In this document: piece by piece, positions 1 through 10,811 of the stretch | How positions within the stretch are numbered: the stretch's first letter is position 1 | Layout of the letters: every line of letters begins with the position of its first letter | Assembly (NCBI RefSeq): GCF_002869965.1 | Contig: NZ_PEBS01000019.1 | Coordinates: 1-64,000, forward strand | Direction of reading: 5' to 3' | Length of the DNA: 64,000 nucleotides | Origin: Janthinobacterium sp. ROICE36 | GTDB taxonomy: Bacteria > Pseudomonadota > Gammaproteobacteria > Burkholderiales > Burkholderiaceae_D | Translations under genes and position numbers: made by a program | The notes under the pieces: generated by a model | The model's input: only the letters and a program-made list of their open reading frames with translations | What the model was told of the DNA's origin: nothing | Databases searched by the model: none

Positions 1-250
1 ACAAACCACGTTCACTTTCGCCGCTTACAACCTGACGCGCATGGCGACGATCTTTGGCTGGCGTTTATCGGCGGTGGTTGGATAACTCCGTCCATAGAGT
101 ACGGAAAGCGCTAAAAAATGTCAAAAAACGGCCTGAAAAGTGGCTGAAAACTGCTTTTTAGGCAAAATGCGGCTTCCAGCCCGAAAAATTCGCATGTCTG
201 GCGACAAAATCCGAAGGACTGGGGTCTTTTTTCAACACCCTGCTAAGGTT
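1..250 (+). mobile_element. Right end of an insertion sequence with transposase C-terminus (partial)
   Basis: Reading from base 2, an open frame already running at the window edge encodes the last 27 residues of a protein, including FAAYNLTRMATIFGW, and stops at TAA 83-85. Such an AYNL.RM tail is typical of DDE transposases of the IS5/IS1182 type; the exact family is not resolved. The 160 bases after the stop are AT-richer than the flanking genes and hold no gene. A GGGGTC-T-run-CAACACC stretch near 219-238 resembles an IS terminal repeat, so the element probably ends around 240-250. The left part lies outside the window, so I cannot say whether the element is complete. Confidence 0.65.
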
Positions 251-288
251 CTTTGATGCCGAACCTCTGACGCCAGTATTTTTCAGGC

Positions 289-2484
<2,196 letters not shown>

Positions 2485-2493
2485 CTAGGTAGC

Positions 2494-3084
2494 ATGACGC
2501 GACTCTTCCTCTGCCTGCTGATGCTATGCACCGTTGCCACCCCGGCGGCGGCGCAAGCGCAGATGCAGGCGGTACGCCTGGACAGGCTGAAAGTCGACGT
2601 CAAGCGCATCGAGGTCGACGGGCAGCGCATGTATGAAGTCGATGCCAGCGGCAGCGTGCAGGCGCCGCCGGCGTCCGTCTGGAAGACCCTGACCACCTAC
2701 GAGCGCATGCATGAATTCGTGCCCGACCTCAGTTCCTGCCGCGTACTCTCGCGCAACGGCAATGAAGTCATCATCGAGCAACAGGGCATGGCGCGCTTCC
2801 TGTTCATGAACCACGCCATCCACCTGGTGGTGCGGGCCACGGAAACGCCGTTCACGGCCATCGACATCGCCCTCATTTCGGGCGACATGCGGCATTACGA
2901 ATCGCGCTGGAACTTGTATCCCATCTCCGAGACGGGCGGCACGCGCATCGTCTTTTCCAGCCGGCTGATGCCGGGCTTCTATGTGCCCGGCATGCTGGGC
3001 ACGACCATGATACGCGGCGATATCGAGCGCATGATGGCGGCCGTGCTGGCCCGCATCGACAGCCAGCATGCCGATAACTCCTGA
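2494..3084 (+). CDS. Exported SRPBCC (START-like) family protein
   Basis: A 196-residue protein with a cleavable signal peptide (MTRLFLCLLMLCTVATPAAA, cut probably after AQA). The remainder looks like a polyketide-cyclase/COQ10 type START fold: a PASVWKTLTTYERMHEFVPD segment (within residues 50-75), then a run of beta strands ending in a long C-terminal helix. Proteins of this fold bind hydrophobic ligands in a cavity; no ligand can be named here. The frame could start 12 codons earlier, but the ATG at 2494 places the signal peptide at the N-terminus. It converges with the next gene, with only 4 bases between stops. Confidence 0.72.
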   Translation: MTRLFLCLLMLCTVATPAAAQAQMQAVRLDRLKVDVKRIEVDGQRMYEVDASGSVQAPPASVWKTLTTYERMHEFVPDLSSCRVLSRNGNEVIIEQQGMARFLFMNHAIHLVVRATETPFTAIDIALISGDMRHYESRWNLYPISETGGTRIVFSSRLMPGFYVPGMLGTTMIRGDIERMMAAVLARIDSQHADNS

Positions 3085-3088
3085 TAAA

Positions 3089-3544
3089 TCAGGCTAAATA
3101 CGTATCGCGGTCGCGGATTTCCGCAAAGTGTTCCAGGCTGCCCAGTTTCACGGTGACGGGATTCAGGCTGGCCTGCGGCTGCATCGAACGCCAGGCGAAC
3201 AGCCATTCCTGCTCGGGGGCTTCGGCGCGCGTCTTGGTGAAGATAGCGCCCAGGGCCGCGCGCTGGCCATATTCGACGACGCCGTCGATGCCGGCCCAGC
3301 TGGGCAAGGTGCGTTGCACGGCGCGGTGCAGGCGTTCGCCGAATTCTTCCGTATTGTGGATGATCAAACAGGCGTCGGCCGGGGCAAACAGGTCGAACAG
3401 TTGCTTGTCCCACACGTGCGAAAAGCTGAGGGTCAAACAATTGCCCGCTGGCACCAGACGGAACTGGCCCAGGCTCAGCGCCAGCTCGAGTTCGCTGCGC
3501 TGGCCGTAGCGGTGCAGGGTGGGGGGGCGTTTGTAATCGTGCAT
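3089..3544 (-). CDS. Hypothetical protein
   Basis: A soluble protein of about 151 residues with no signal peptide or membrane segment and no domain I recognise. The first half is beta-rich (LELALSLGQFRLVPAGN, then LTLSFSHVWDKQLFDLF), and a middle segment reads LIIHNTEEFGERLHRAV. Codon use matches neighbouring genes, supporting a real gene. The ATG at 3544 is taken; an in-frame ATG six codons upstream (3562) is possible. It ends 4 bases from the stop of the convergent SRPBCC gene and may be co-transcribed with the upstream DUF2721-like gene (42 bases away). Confidence 0.6.
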   Translation of the reverse strand: MHDYKRPPTLHRYGQRSELELALSLGQFRLVPAGNCLTLSFSHVWDKQLFDLFAPADACLIIHNTEEFGERLHRAVQRTLPSWAGIDGVVEYGQRAALGAIFTKTRAEAPEQEWLFAWRSMQPQASLNPVTVKLGSLEHFAEIRDRDTYLA

Positions 3545-3586
3545 GCTGGACTCGTTCTTCAATAGTAGGGTAAACCGGCGCGCCGC

Positions 3587-4027
3587 TCAACGTGGCGGGC
3601 GGATATGGCGCCGGATGCGCTGGGCCGTCGCGGCCAGGTAAATCTCGCGCAATAAATAAATAAAACAGCCGATCAGGCAAATCACGGCCAGCACAAAGAA
3701 GACCGCGATGTATTTGTCCAGGGTCAGGTTCAGGATGTCGCCCAAAAACAGCATGGCGATGATGACGCAGACGAAAAACCCGCACGCCGTGCTGAGCGAA
3801 ATCGAGTAATTGATCAAATGGGTACGCCGATACAAGGTATCGAGCTCATCCATATAGAAATCGTTGTAGCCGATGTCGAGCCGGTCTTCCAGCACGCGCG
3901 TGCGGTCGATGATGCGGCCCAGGCGGTTGGTCAGCACCACCAACATGGTACCGATACCGGTCAACAGGAAGACCGGCGCAATCGCCAGCTGGATGATATG
4001 GCCGATGTCGCCGATCTGTATGTTCAT
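3587..4027 (-). CDS. DUF2721-type inner-membrane protein
   Basis: A 146-residue membrane protein with an N-terminal hydrophobic segment (residues 9-32, AIAPVFLLTGIGTMLVVL) and two further ones (about 80-100 and 105-128). A conserved loop, NRLGRIIDRTRVLEDRL, follows the first segment, and a RRTHLINYSI segment precedes the second. This arrangement is the hallmark of DUF2721 proteins, whose function is unknown. The ATG at 4027 (MNIQIGDI) is preferred over the ATG eight codons upstream. Confidence 0.72.
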   Translation of the reverse strand: MNIQIGDIGHIIQLAIAPVFLLTGIGTMLVVLTNRLGRIIDRTRVLEDRLDIGYNDFYMDELDTLYRRTHLINYSISLSTACGFFVCVIIAMLFLGDILNLTLDKYIAVFFVLAVICLIGCFIYLLREIYLAATAQRIRRHIRPPR

Positions 4028-4139
4028 GGGTAAAAAAAGGTAAGGACGCACTGCCGCCCGCGGAAGGCGGCGGCACAGGCGCTAGTGTAGCAGGTGGCGC
4101 ACGCCGGCTGGCCGCTTTGCCAACCGGCATGTTTTAACG

Positions 4140-5096
4140 TCATGCGAAGCCGCGCCCCGGGACGAAGCGCTCGGTAGCGCGCACCAGCGCCGAAGCGATG
4201 CCGTGCTCGAGCGCGCCATGGCCCGCGTCCGGGATCATCTCCAGCTGCGCGCCGGGCCAGGCTTGCTGCAAGCGGTAAGCCGACAGGGGCGGGCAGATGG
4301 CGTCGTAACGTCCCTGCACGATGACGGCCGGCAAATGCGCGATGCGCCCCATGTTGCGGATCAGCTGGTCTTCCTCGAAGAAACCGAGATTGGCCATGTA
4401 ATGCGATTCGAGCCGGCCCACGCCCAGGTCCAGCGCATCGTTCGGCGCATCTTCGGGTTGCGGCATCAGGTAGACGCGGCGGCCCTCGAAGCGGCTCCAG
4501 GCGCGCGCGGCCGGCCAGTACACGGCGGGGTCGCTGCTGAGGATGCGTTTCACGTAGGCGGCCAGCAAGTCACCCCGTTCCTCTGGCGGAATGGGGGCGG
4601 CAAATTCTGCGTACAGTTCCGGATAAAACCAGCGCACGCCGTCGATGAACCAGTCGATTTCCGCCTGCGTGCACAAAAAGATGCCGCGCAGCACGAAACC
4701 GAGACAAGCTTCAGGATGTGCCTGACCATACGCCAGCGCTAGGGTCGAGCCCCAGGAACCGCCAAACACCAACCATTGGGCGATGCCGAACTGGGCGCGC
4801 AGCACTTCGATATCGTCGATCAGCAGCTGCGTCGTGTTGTTGCGCCATTCGCCCAGCGGCGTGGACTTGCCCGCGCCGCGCTGGTCGAACAGGATCACGC
4901 GGTAGCGCTGCGGATCGAAGAAGCGGCGGTGCTGCGGCGACAGGCCAGCGCCGGGGCCGCCATGCAGGAACAGCACGGGAATGCCATCGGGATTGCCGCA
5001 CTCTTCCCAATAAATGGTGTGGATATCATCGACCGCCAGCATGCCGTGCCGGTTCGGCGACAGGACGGGGAACAGGGACGACAGGGAATCGGGCAT
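4140..5096 (-). CDS. pip: Proline iminopeptidase (prolyl aminopeptidase)
   Basis: Releases N-terminal proline from peptides in the cytoplasm. The 318 residues match the alpha/beta-hydrolase family S33 in length. Visible motifs are HGGPGAG (oxyanion hole region, near residue 40), FDQRGAGKS, the nucleophile elbow GGSWGS (near 110) and a C-terminal DAGHGA carrying the catalytic His. The ATG at 5096 begins MPDSLSSLFPVL, right for the family; the open frame upstream is non-homologous. It lies 85 bases downstream of the Lrp-type regulator on the same strand and may be read with it. Confidence 0.92.
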   Translation of the reverse strand: MPDSLSSLFPVLSPNRHGMLAVDDIHTIYWEECGNPDGIPVLFLHGGPGAGLSPQHRRFFDPQRYRVILFDQRGAGKSTPLGEWRNNTTQLLIDDIEVLRAQFGIAQWLVFGGSWGSTLALAYGQAHPEACLGFVLRGIFLCTQAEIDWFIDGVRWFYPELYAEFAAPIPPEERGDLLAAYVKRILSSDPAVYWPAARAWSRFEGRRVYLMPQPEDAPNDALDLGVGRLESHYMANLGFFEEDQLIRNMGRIAHLPAVIVQGRYDAICPPLSAYRLQQAWPGAQLEMIPDAGHGALEHGIASALVRATERFVPGRGFA

Positions 5097-5181
5097 GGCA
5101 ATCCTCGTAAACGGTCTGGAAGCCAGGCAGCGCATGCCTGGCAAAGACCCAATTATAGTGCGATAGTGCGCCCCAGGCGCC

Positions 5182-5664
5182 TCAGGCCAGCGGCAAGGGC
5201 AGGCGGTTCGACGACTTGATTTCGCGCATCGAGAGGCTGGACTGGATTTCCGCCACGCCAGGCAGGCGGCGCAGCACGGTCGACACGAATTCGCCATACG
5301 CTTCCAGGTCGCGCGCCACTACCTGCAGGAAATAATCGGCTTCGCCCGCCACATTGTGGCACGACAATATCTCGGGTATCGTGGCGATGGCTTGCTCGAA
5401 CTGCGAGGGTTGCTCGCCGCCATGGTTGGCAAACACCACCCGCACAAACGCCACCAGGCCGATGCCCAGCTTCTTGCGGTTAAGCAAAGCCTGGTAGCCG
5501 GTAATGAACCCTTCTTCTTCCAGGCGGCGCAAGCGGCGCCAGACGGGGGTTTCGCTGAGCTTCAAGCGCTCGGCCAGGCGCGCATTCGACAGCCGTCCTT
5601 CGTCCTGCAACAGCCTGAGTATCTGCAAATCGGTGGCATCGAGGCTAACTTCTGAAATTTTCAT
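5182..5664 (-). CDS. Lrp/AsnC-family transcriptional regulator
   Basis: A 160-residue regulator with an N-terminal winged helix-turn-helix (residues 8-60: LDATDLQILRLLQDEGR, then SNARLAERLKLS) and a C-terminal RAM/AsnC ligand-binding domain (about 75-150), including the NVAGEADYFLQVVARD segment typical of Lrp proteins that sense amino acids. It is divergent from a LysE/RhtB amino-acid exporter with 153 bases between the start codons, the classic arrangement for an exporter controlled by an Lrp sensor. The effector cannot be read from sequence. Confidence 0.9.
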   Translation of the reverse strand: MKISEVSLDATDLQILRLLQDEGRLSNARLAERLKLSETPVWRRLRRLEEEGFITGYQALLNRKKLGIGLVAFVRVVFANHGGEQPSQFEQAIATIPEILSCHNVAGEADYFLQVVARDLEAYGEFVSTVLRRLPGVAEIQSSLSMREIKSSNRLPLPLA

Positions 5665-5817
5665 CTATTTTTTGTTTTTATAGGAGTGGAATCTACCCGA
5701 ATACTAGGGCCTGCAGGGCAGGAAAAGCAAGCACATTTCATCTCAGCAAGAACATAATGGGGCCCGGCGAGCAGGCTGCACCGTGCGCATGCTCGCGCTT
5801 TTCTTTTCGACTGGCCC

Positions 5818-6438
5818 ATGTCCGATTCTACCTTCCTGATGTACCTGCTGGCACTGGCTGGCGCCTTTTTATTACCGGGCCCCGACATGGCGCTGGTGCT
5901 GGCGACAGGTGCCGCGCGCGGCGTGGCCACGGCGCTGGTGACGGCGCTGGGCATCGCCGGTGCACGCGCCGTGCATGTGGCGCTGTCGGGCGCGGGCATG
6001 GCGGCGCTGATGGTGACGCATCCGCAAGCCCTGCAATGGGTCAAATGGGCGGGTGCCGCGTATCTGTTGTACCTGGCGCTGCGCCTGCTGCAGTCGGCCC
6101 TGTCGGGCAAAACGGCACAGGAAGAAGCCGCCCCCGCCACGGCGCACAGCGCACGCGCCAGCCTGGCGCGCGGCTTCCTGACCAATCTGCTCAATCCGAA
6201 GGCACTGCTGTTTTGCAGCATGTTCTTGCCGCAATTCGTCACCGGCAGCGACAGCGTCGGCATGCAATACCTGCGTCTGGGCGCCGTCCTGGTGCTGGTA
6301 GGCCTGCTGTTCGACGCCGTGTACGCCGTACTGGCCGCACGCCTGGCGCGCCGCCTGCGCGGCAAGCCTTCACCTTACGGCAAGTTCGTGCTGCCTTCCG
6401 TCTTCGTGCTGCTGGCTGGACGGCTGGTGCTGGGCTGA
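5818..6438 (+). CDS. LysE/RhtB-family amino-acid exporter
   Basis: A 206-residue inner-membrane protein with about six hydrophobic segments. The N-terminal LPGPDMALVLATGAARG signature and the mid-protein GFLTNLLNPKALLFC segment define the LysE/RhtB family, which exports amino acids or homoserine-like compounds. It is divergent from an Lrp-type regulator that probably controls it. Its last 64 bases overlap the end of the convergent gene on the other strand, which is unusually long for a tail-to-tail overlap. Confidence 0.9.
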   Translation: MSDSTFLMYLLALAGAFLLPGPDMALVLATGAARGVATALVTALGIAGARAVHVALSGAGMAALMVTHPQALQWVKWAGAAYLLYLALRLLQSALSGKTAQEEAAPATAHSARASLARGFLTNLLNPKALLFCSMFLPQFVTGSDSVGMQYLRLGAVLVLVGLLFDAVYAVLAARLARRLRGKPSPYGKFVLPSVFVLLAGRLVLG

Positions 6439-7811
6439 ACTTTCGGCTGAACCGGCGCGCCATCGGCAAAGAAGGCGGGGTAGTCACTTAGCAAGTCGCG
6501 CTCAAGAGTGTTGACCTTGCGAAATTGCCGCAGCGACGGCGCCATGGCCCGCCCCGCATCCCAACTGCGCCAGGCATTGGCCGCATCGAATTGCGCCAGC
6601 AAGGCGTCGCCCAGATCCTGATATACGGCCGCCATCTGCGGTTTTGCCTGCAGCACTTGCAGATACAGCGCGGTCGCTTCGGGCCATTGCCCCAGCTTGG
6701 CGCGCAGATTCCCTTCGAACAAGGTCAGTACCGGCTGCTCCAGGCCGTGCTGCTGGCGCAAGCCCTGCACGGTGGCCAGCGCGGCCTGAATGCCTTCCTT
6801 GTCCTTGGCCAGCAGGCCCCGCGTCAAGTCGTGGATGGGCTCGCACTCCTGCATGGCCAGCTGCTGCTGGGGCGTGAGTTTGTCGACCAGCGCCCCCGTG
6901 GAAAAGTGGTCTTCCAGCATGCCCAGGAAGGCGTCAAACGGTTGTTCTGCCGCAAACAGACGCTCCGCTTCGGCCCGCAGCGCCGGATGCGCCTGCTGTC
7001 CCAGCGGCGGCAGCAGCGCCGCCTGCGCCAGCACTCTTTCGAGCGTCCGCGCATCGGCCGTCAGCGGGCGTGGCCGGTACGCGGCCAGCGTGTACGTGGC
7101 GGGCGCATCCACCGTCATGGCGCTGATGCGGAAATGGCGCATGACCTTGCCGCCCACCTCCTGGTAATGCAAGGTGAATTCGGCGGGAATGCGCTTGCCA
7201 TCGGCCAGCATCTTCAGCACCAGCGGGTGACCGCCCCAGGTGTAGCGCAAGTACTGGGCAAACGCTGCGGCATCGGCGCCGCTGGCGGGGCTGCCGGCGA
7301 TCCCCAGGCGCAACAGCGGCTGCTCGTCGAGCGACCACAGCACGGCACCGTCGAGCACCTGGGGCTGCAGTGCATTGCGCCGCCTTGCCGCCGGCACGGA
7401 CAGCGATTGTTCATCGTACACGCGCGGCGTAAGGTGGGCCTGCAGGCCGCCAGCCTGGAGCGCGCCAGCCATACCCTTGCGGTTCCCGATCTCGATACGC
7501 CGCAAGCCCGCCACATCGAACAGCGAATACGTGTCATAGGTGGACGCCGCCATATCGATGACGTGGCGGCGGCGCGTGGCAAAATCGAGCACGGACAAGC
7601 TCTTGCCATCACGCACGCTCAGGTAATGCGGGCCCAGCACGACATCGCTGTCCTGCGCATCGCGCGCGGGCAAGCTGGTTTTCACGCCGGGCTTGTTGAC
7701 GCGCTCGGTAGTTACCGTGACGTGGAACGCGACGCTGGCCTGGGCCGCGCTGGCGCCCAGGAAAAGGATGGCGGCCACACTGGCGCGGCGCAAGGCAGGA
7801 ACAAGGGTCAT
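6375..7811 (-). CDS. Exported hypothetical protein with TPR-like C-terminal region
   Basis: A 478-residue protein starting with a signal peptide (charged MTLVPALRRAS, hydrophobic core to about residue 20, cleavage near AQA). Residues 27-250 are beta-rich and unassigned. Residues 270-440 are helical and contain a TPR-like repeat (LGQWPEATALYLQVLQAKP followed by MAAVYQDLGDALLAQ). The last 35 residues are Pro/Ser/Thr-rich and low complexity. That tail is encoded in the stretch overlapping the LysE-type gene on the other strand, so the true end could be shifted by mutation. Probably periplasmic; function unknown. Confidence 0.72.
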   Translation of the reverse strand: MTLVPALRRASVAAILFLGASAAQASVAFHVTVTTERVNKPGVKTSLPARDAQDSDVVLGPHYLSVRDGKSLSVLDFATRRRHVIDMAASTYDTYSLFDVAGLRRIEIGNRKGMAGALQAGGLQAHLTPRVYDEQSLSVPAARRRNALQPQVLDGAVLWSLDEQPLLRLGIAGSPASGADAAAFAQYLRYTWGGHPLVLKMLADGKRIPAEFTLHYQEVGGKVMRHFRISAMTVDAPATYTLAAYRPRPLTADARTLERVLAQAALLPPLGQQAHPALRAEAERLFAAEQPFDAFLGMLEDHFSTGALVDKLTPQQQLAMQECEPIHDLTRGLLAKDKEGIQAALATVQGLRQQHGLEQPVLTLFEGNLRAKLGQWPEATALYLQVLQAKPQMAAVYQDLGDALLAQFDAANAWRSWDAGRAMAPSLRQFRKVNTLERDLLSDYPAFFADGAPVQPKVQPSTSRPASSTKTEGSTNLP

Positions 7812-7883
7812 GGAGAATGATGCGGTGAAGAAATGCTGATTCTAAGGCAAATCCCGCACTCCCCTTGTTTTGTTTGCAAGCAT

Positions 7884-7908
7884 AAAAAAAGACAGCCGAA
7901 GCTGTCTC
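7884..7908 (-). terminator. Rho-independent terminator of phaB
   Basis: On the minus strand, a GACAGC stem, TTCG tetraloop and GCTGTC stem are followed by seven T residues. It lies 22 bases after the phaB stop, which fits termination of the phaAB transcript. Confidence 0.85.
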
Positions 7909-7929
7909 TCTGTTGTACCTCAAACCCGC

Positions 7930-8670
7930 TTACGACATGTGCTGGCCGCCGTTGATCGAGATATTCGCGCCCGTGACGAACGCTGCCTCATCGGAGGCCA
8001 GGTAGGCCACCAGGCCCGCCACTTCTTCCGGCTTGCCCAGGCGCGCCATGGGAATTTGCGGGATGATTTTGCTGTCGAGCACTTCCTGCGGAATCGCCAT
8101 GACCATCTTGGTGCCGATGTAGCCTGGCGAAATGGTGTTGACGGTGACGTTCTTGCGCGCCACTTCCAGCGCCAGCGACTTGGTGAAACCGTGCATGCCG
8201 GCTTTCGCGGCCGAATAGTTGGTCTGGCCGAAAGCGCCCTTCTGGCCATTCACGGACGAGATATTGATGATGCGGCCCCAACCGCGTTCCACCATGCCGT
8301 CACAGACGGGCTTGGTCATGTTGAAGACGGAATCGAGGTTGGTGCCCATCACAGCATCCCAGTTCGGCTTGTCCATCTTCTTGAACGTCATGTCGCGCGT
8401 GATGCCGGCGTTATTCACCAGCACGTCGACAGGGCCGATGTCCTTTTCCACGGCAGCCACGCAGGCAGCTGCCGAATCGTAGTCGGCCACATCGCACGGA
8501 TACGCCTTGAAATCGTAACCCATGTCCTTGGTCGTCGCCAGCCAGTCCGCGACCTTCTGATTACCTGGAGAATAGGTCGTGACCACGCGATAGCCGAGCG
8601 CCGCCAGCTTGAAACAGACTGCTTCGCCCAGACCACCCATGCCACCAGTTACCAATGCAACTCTTGCCAT
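7930..8670 (-). CDS. phaB: Acetoacetyl-CoA reductase (NADPH)
   Basis: Second step of polyhydroxybutyrate synthesis: reduces acetoacetyl-CoA to (R)-3-hydroxybutyryl-CoA. At 246 residues it equals the classical PhaB length. Short-chain dehydrogenase features are the N-terminal TGGMGGLG cofactor loop, NNAG, the catalytic Ser in ISSVNG, the YSAAKAG Tyr-Lys pair and a C-terminal INGGQHM. Two in-frame ATGs exist (8676 and 8670). A GAGGGG Shine-Dalgarno sits at proper spacing only for 8670, which is chosen. It follows phaA on the same strand by 141 bases; phaC is not in the window. Confidence 0.95.
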   Translation of the reverse strand: MARVALVTGGMGGLGEAVCFKLAALGYRVVTTYSPGNQKVADWLATTKDMGYDFKAYPCDVADYDSAAACVAAVEKDIGPVDVLVNNAGITRDMTFKKMDKPNWDAVMGTNLDSVFNMTKPVCDGMVERGWGRIINISSVNGQKGAFGQTNYSAAKAGMHGFTKSLALEVARKNVTVNTISPGYIGTKMVMAIPQEVLDSKIIPQIPMARLGKPEEVAGLVAYLASDEAAFVTGANISINGGQHMS

Positions 8671-8733
8671 TTTCATCCCCTCAGTGTCGTTCTGCTACTA
8701 AAAAGTTAATTATTTGGTGAAAGCTATCCACGT

Positions 8734-8750
8734 CCGCCGCGTAACGGCGG
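8734..8750. promoter_or_regulatory. Intergenic hairpin between phaA and phaB
   Basis: A perfect 6-bp inverted repeat, CCGCCG-cgtaa-CGGCGG, in the 141-base gap between the phaA stop and phaB start. No T-run follows on either strand, so it is not a simple terminator; mRNA processing or stability is possible. Confidence 0.4.
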
Positions 8751-8811
8751 CCAACCGCATCGAACCAGGCCGCTGCGCGGTACGCGCAACAGCCTGCGTT
8801 CGTGCTAGCGC

Positions 8812-9990
8812 TTAATCCCGTTCGATCGCCAGAGCGACGCCCATGCCGCCGCCGATGCACAGCGCTGCCAAGCCTTTCTTGGCGTCGCGGCGTATCATTT
8901 CGTGGATCAGAGTGACCAGGATGCGCGCGCCGGAGGCGCCGATCGGGTGGCCGATGGCAATCGCGCCACCGTTCACGTTGATCTTGCTGGTATCCCAGCC
9001 CATTTCCTTGTTGACGGCAATCGCTTGCGCGGCAAACGCTTCGTTGATTTCCATCAAGTCCAGCTCTTCATGCGTCCAGCCGGCTTTTTTCAGGCACAAA
9101 CGCGATGCGGAGACAGGACCCATGCCCATGACGGCCGGGTCAAGGCCCGACGAGGCGTAGGCCTTGATGCGTGCCAGCGGCTTCAAGCCCAGTTCCTTCG
9201 CTTGCGCAGCGGACATCATGATGACGGCGGCGGCGCCATCGTTCAGGCCCGAGGCGTTGCCGGCCGTGACGGTGCCATCCTTGGCGAACGCGGGGCGCAG
9301 GCCGGTCAGCGATTCCAGGGTCGAGCCGGGCTTGATGTATTCGTCGCTGTCGAAAACAACGGTGCCTTTTTTGTTGGCGATTTCCAGCGGCAGGATTTCA
9401 TCTTTGAACTTGCCCGCTTTTTGCGCCGCTTCCGCCTTCAATTGCGATTGCAGCGCGAATTCATCCTGCTCGGCGCGCGTCACTTCATATTTCTTGGCGA
9501 CGTTTTCCGCCGTGATGCCCATGTGGTACTGGTTGTACACGTCCCACAGGCCGTCGACGATCATGGTATCGATCATCTTGAAGTCGCCCATGCGGTAACC
9601 GTCGCGCGAGCCGTTCATGGCGTGCGGCGAAGCGCTCATGTTTTCCTGGCCGCCGGCGATGATGATATTGGCGTCGCCGCACTTGATCGCTTGCGCCGCC
9701 AGGTGCGTGGCCTTAAGGCCGCTGCCGCATACCTTGTTGATGGTGAATGCCGGGATGGAGCTGGGCAAGCCTGCCTTGATGACAGCCTGGCGCGCGGCGT
9801 TCTGGCCGACGGCGGCCGTCAGCACCTGGCCCAGGATCGCTTCGCCGATCAGGTTCGGGTCGATGCCGGTTTGTGCCAGCAAGCCCTTGATTACATGCGC
9901 GCCCAGTTCGGACGCAGCAATCTTGGCCAGACTGCCACCGAATTTACCGACTGCGGTACGGCCGGCGGCCACGATTACGACATCATCCAT
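8812..9990 (-). CDS. phaA: Acetyl-CoA acetyltransferase (beta-ketothiolase)
   Basis: Condenses two acetyl-CoA to acetoacetyl-CoA, the entry step of PHB synthesis. The 392 residues match biosynthetic thiolases. The acylated cysteine lies in [10 protein letters not shown] (near residue 88), the catalytic His in [10 protein letters not shown] (near 348) and the second Cys in CIGGGMG (near 378). A GGAG Shine-Dalgarno precedes the ATG at 9990. It is the first gene of the phaA-phaB pair, with a phasin gene upstream on the same strand. Confidence 0.95.
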   Translation of the reverse strand: MDDVVIVAAGRTAVGKFGGSLAKIAASELGAHVIKGLLAQTGIDPNLIGEAILGQVLTAAVGQNAARQAVIKAGLPSSIPAFTINKVCGSGLKATHLAAQAIKCGDANIIIAGGQENMSASPHAMNGSRDGYRMGDFKMIDTMIVDGLWDVYNQYHMGITAENVAKKYEVTRAEQDEFALQSQLKAEAAQKAGKFKDEILPLEIANKKGTVVFDSDEYIKPGSTLESLTGLRPAFAKDGTVTAGNASGLNDGAAAVIMMSAAQAKELGLKPLARIKAYASSGLDPAVMGMGPVSASRLCLKKAGWTHEELDLMEINEAFAAQAIAVNKEMGWDTSKINVNGGAIAIGHPIGASGARILVTLIHEMIRRDAKKGLAALCIGGGMGVALAIERD

Positions 9991-10196
9991 TTATTTCTCC
10001 GATATGCAGGCCACGAGGGCCAAGGTCAAGGTGTTAATAGAATCGAGTGAATCCGGGAAGACACAGCAAGCTGTGTTTCATTCTAGCGCGGCATGCGCCG
10101 CAGTTCCAGCACCGCAGGCGGCGGCGATGACAGCCTGCTTGCGGTGGTAGCGGGCGGCCTGGCGCGGCGGATAGCCGCTGCCGGGCCGCAACACGC

Positions 10197-10682
10197 TTAC
10201 GCCTGGCGAGCAGGACACGTGTTCTTATTTTTATCATACCCTTCATCGGCGCCGCCGAAAGTGGTTTTTAGAAAATTATTGAAGGGAATAATCAGGGGCA
10301 CCGGCGTTTGCTTTACCACCTGCAACAGCTCGCCAAATTTTTGACGCGATGCAGCAAACTCACCCTTTGTCACAGTGTCGAATTTCTCATGGGTTTCCTG
10401 AACAACATCCTTTGCCTGGCGGCCATATGCACCGATGCGTTCGATGGCCAGCTGCGACTGCGTGCGCGACAGTTGCAGCAACGCTTGCGGGTCCTTCACG
10501 GACAACAGCTGATTGCCCGCCACCGTAGCGGCGGCCAGTGCCGCGCGGGCCGCATCGATCTGCCAATCGAGCACGCTGGCACCGCTGTCGACCGCAGCCT
10601 GGACATACGCTTGCGCACTGCTCAACTGTGCATCCACCACGGCCTTGCAGGCGCGTGCCCATTGTTCGGAAAATGAAAACAT
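10197..10682 (-). CDS. Phasin family protein
   Basis: A 161-residue, helix-forming, Ala/Gln-rich protein lacking cysteine in the main body. Its phasin-type features are an N-terminal FSEQWARACKAVVDAQL segment, then long amphipathic helices rich in VDSGASVLDWQ and ALLQLSRTQSQLAIER type sequence. Phasins coat PHB granules and control their size; the neighbouring phaA and phaB fit this. The ATG at 10682 has a GGAGG Shine-Dalgarno six bases upstream; the earlier in-frame start at 10697 overlaps that site and is rejected. Confidence 0.85.
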   Translation of the reverse strand: MFSFSEQWARACKAVVDAQLSSAQAYVQAAVDSGASVLDWQIDAARAALAAATVAGNQLLSVKDPQALLQLSRTQSQLAIERIGAYGRQAKDVVQETHEKFDTVTKGEFAASRQKFGELLQVVKQTPVPLIIPFNNFLKTTFGGADEGYDKNKNTCPARQA

Positions 10683-10811
10683 ATCGTTCCTCCCCAAAGA
10701 GTAGGCGGCGCCATGTTGCGCCGCACAGTGCTCAACTGTAAGCGGTCGTTCATTGCTAAACCTTGATATTTATCAAGCTTTCCTGTTGGTTTGTTTCCAA
10801 CTCAACGTTGA

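Noticed and set aside
10034..10344. Short frames on both strands between phaA and the phasin gene
   Set aside because: They overlap the phasin end or lack codon bias and start signals.
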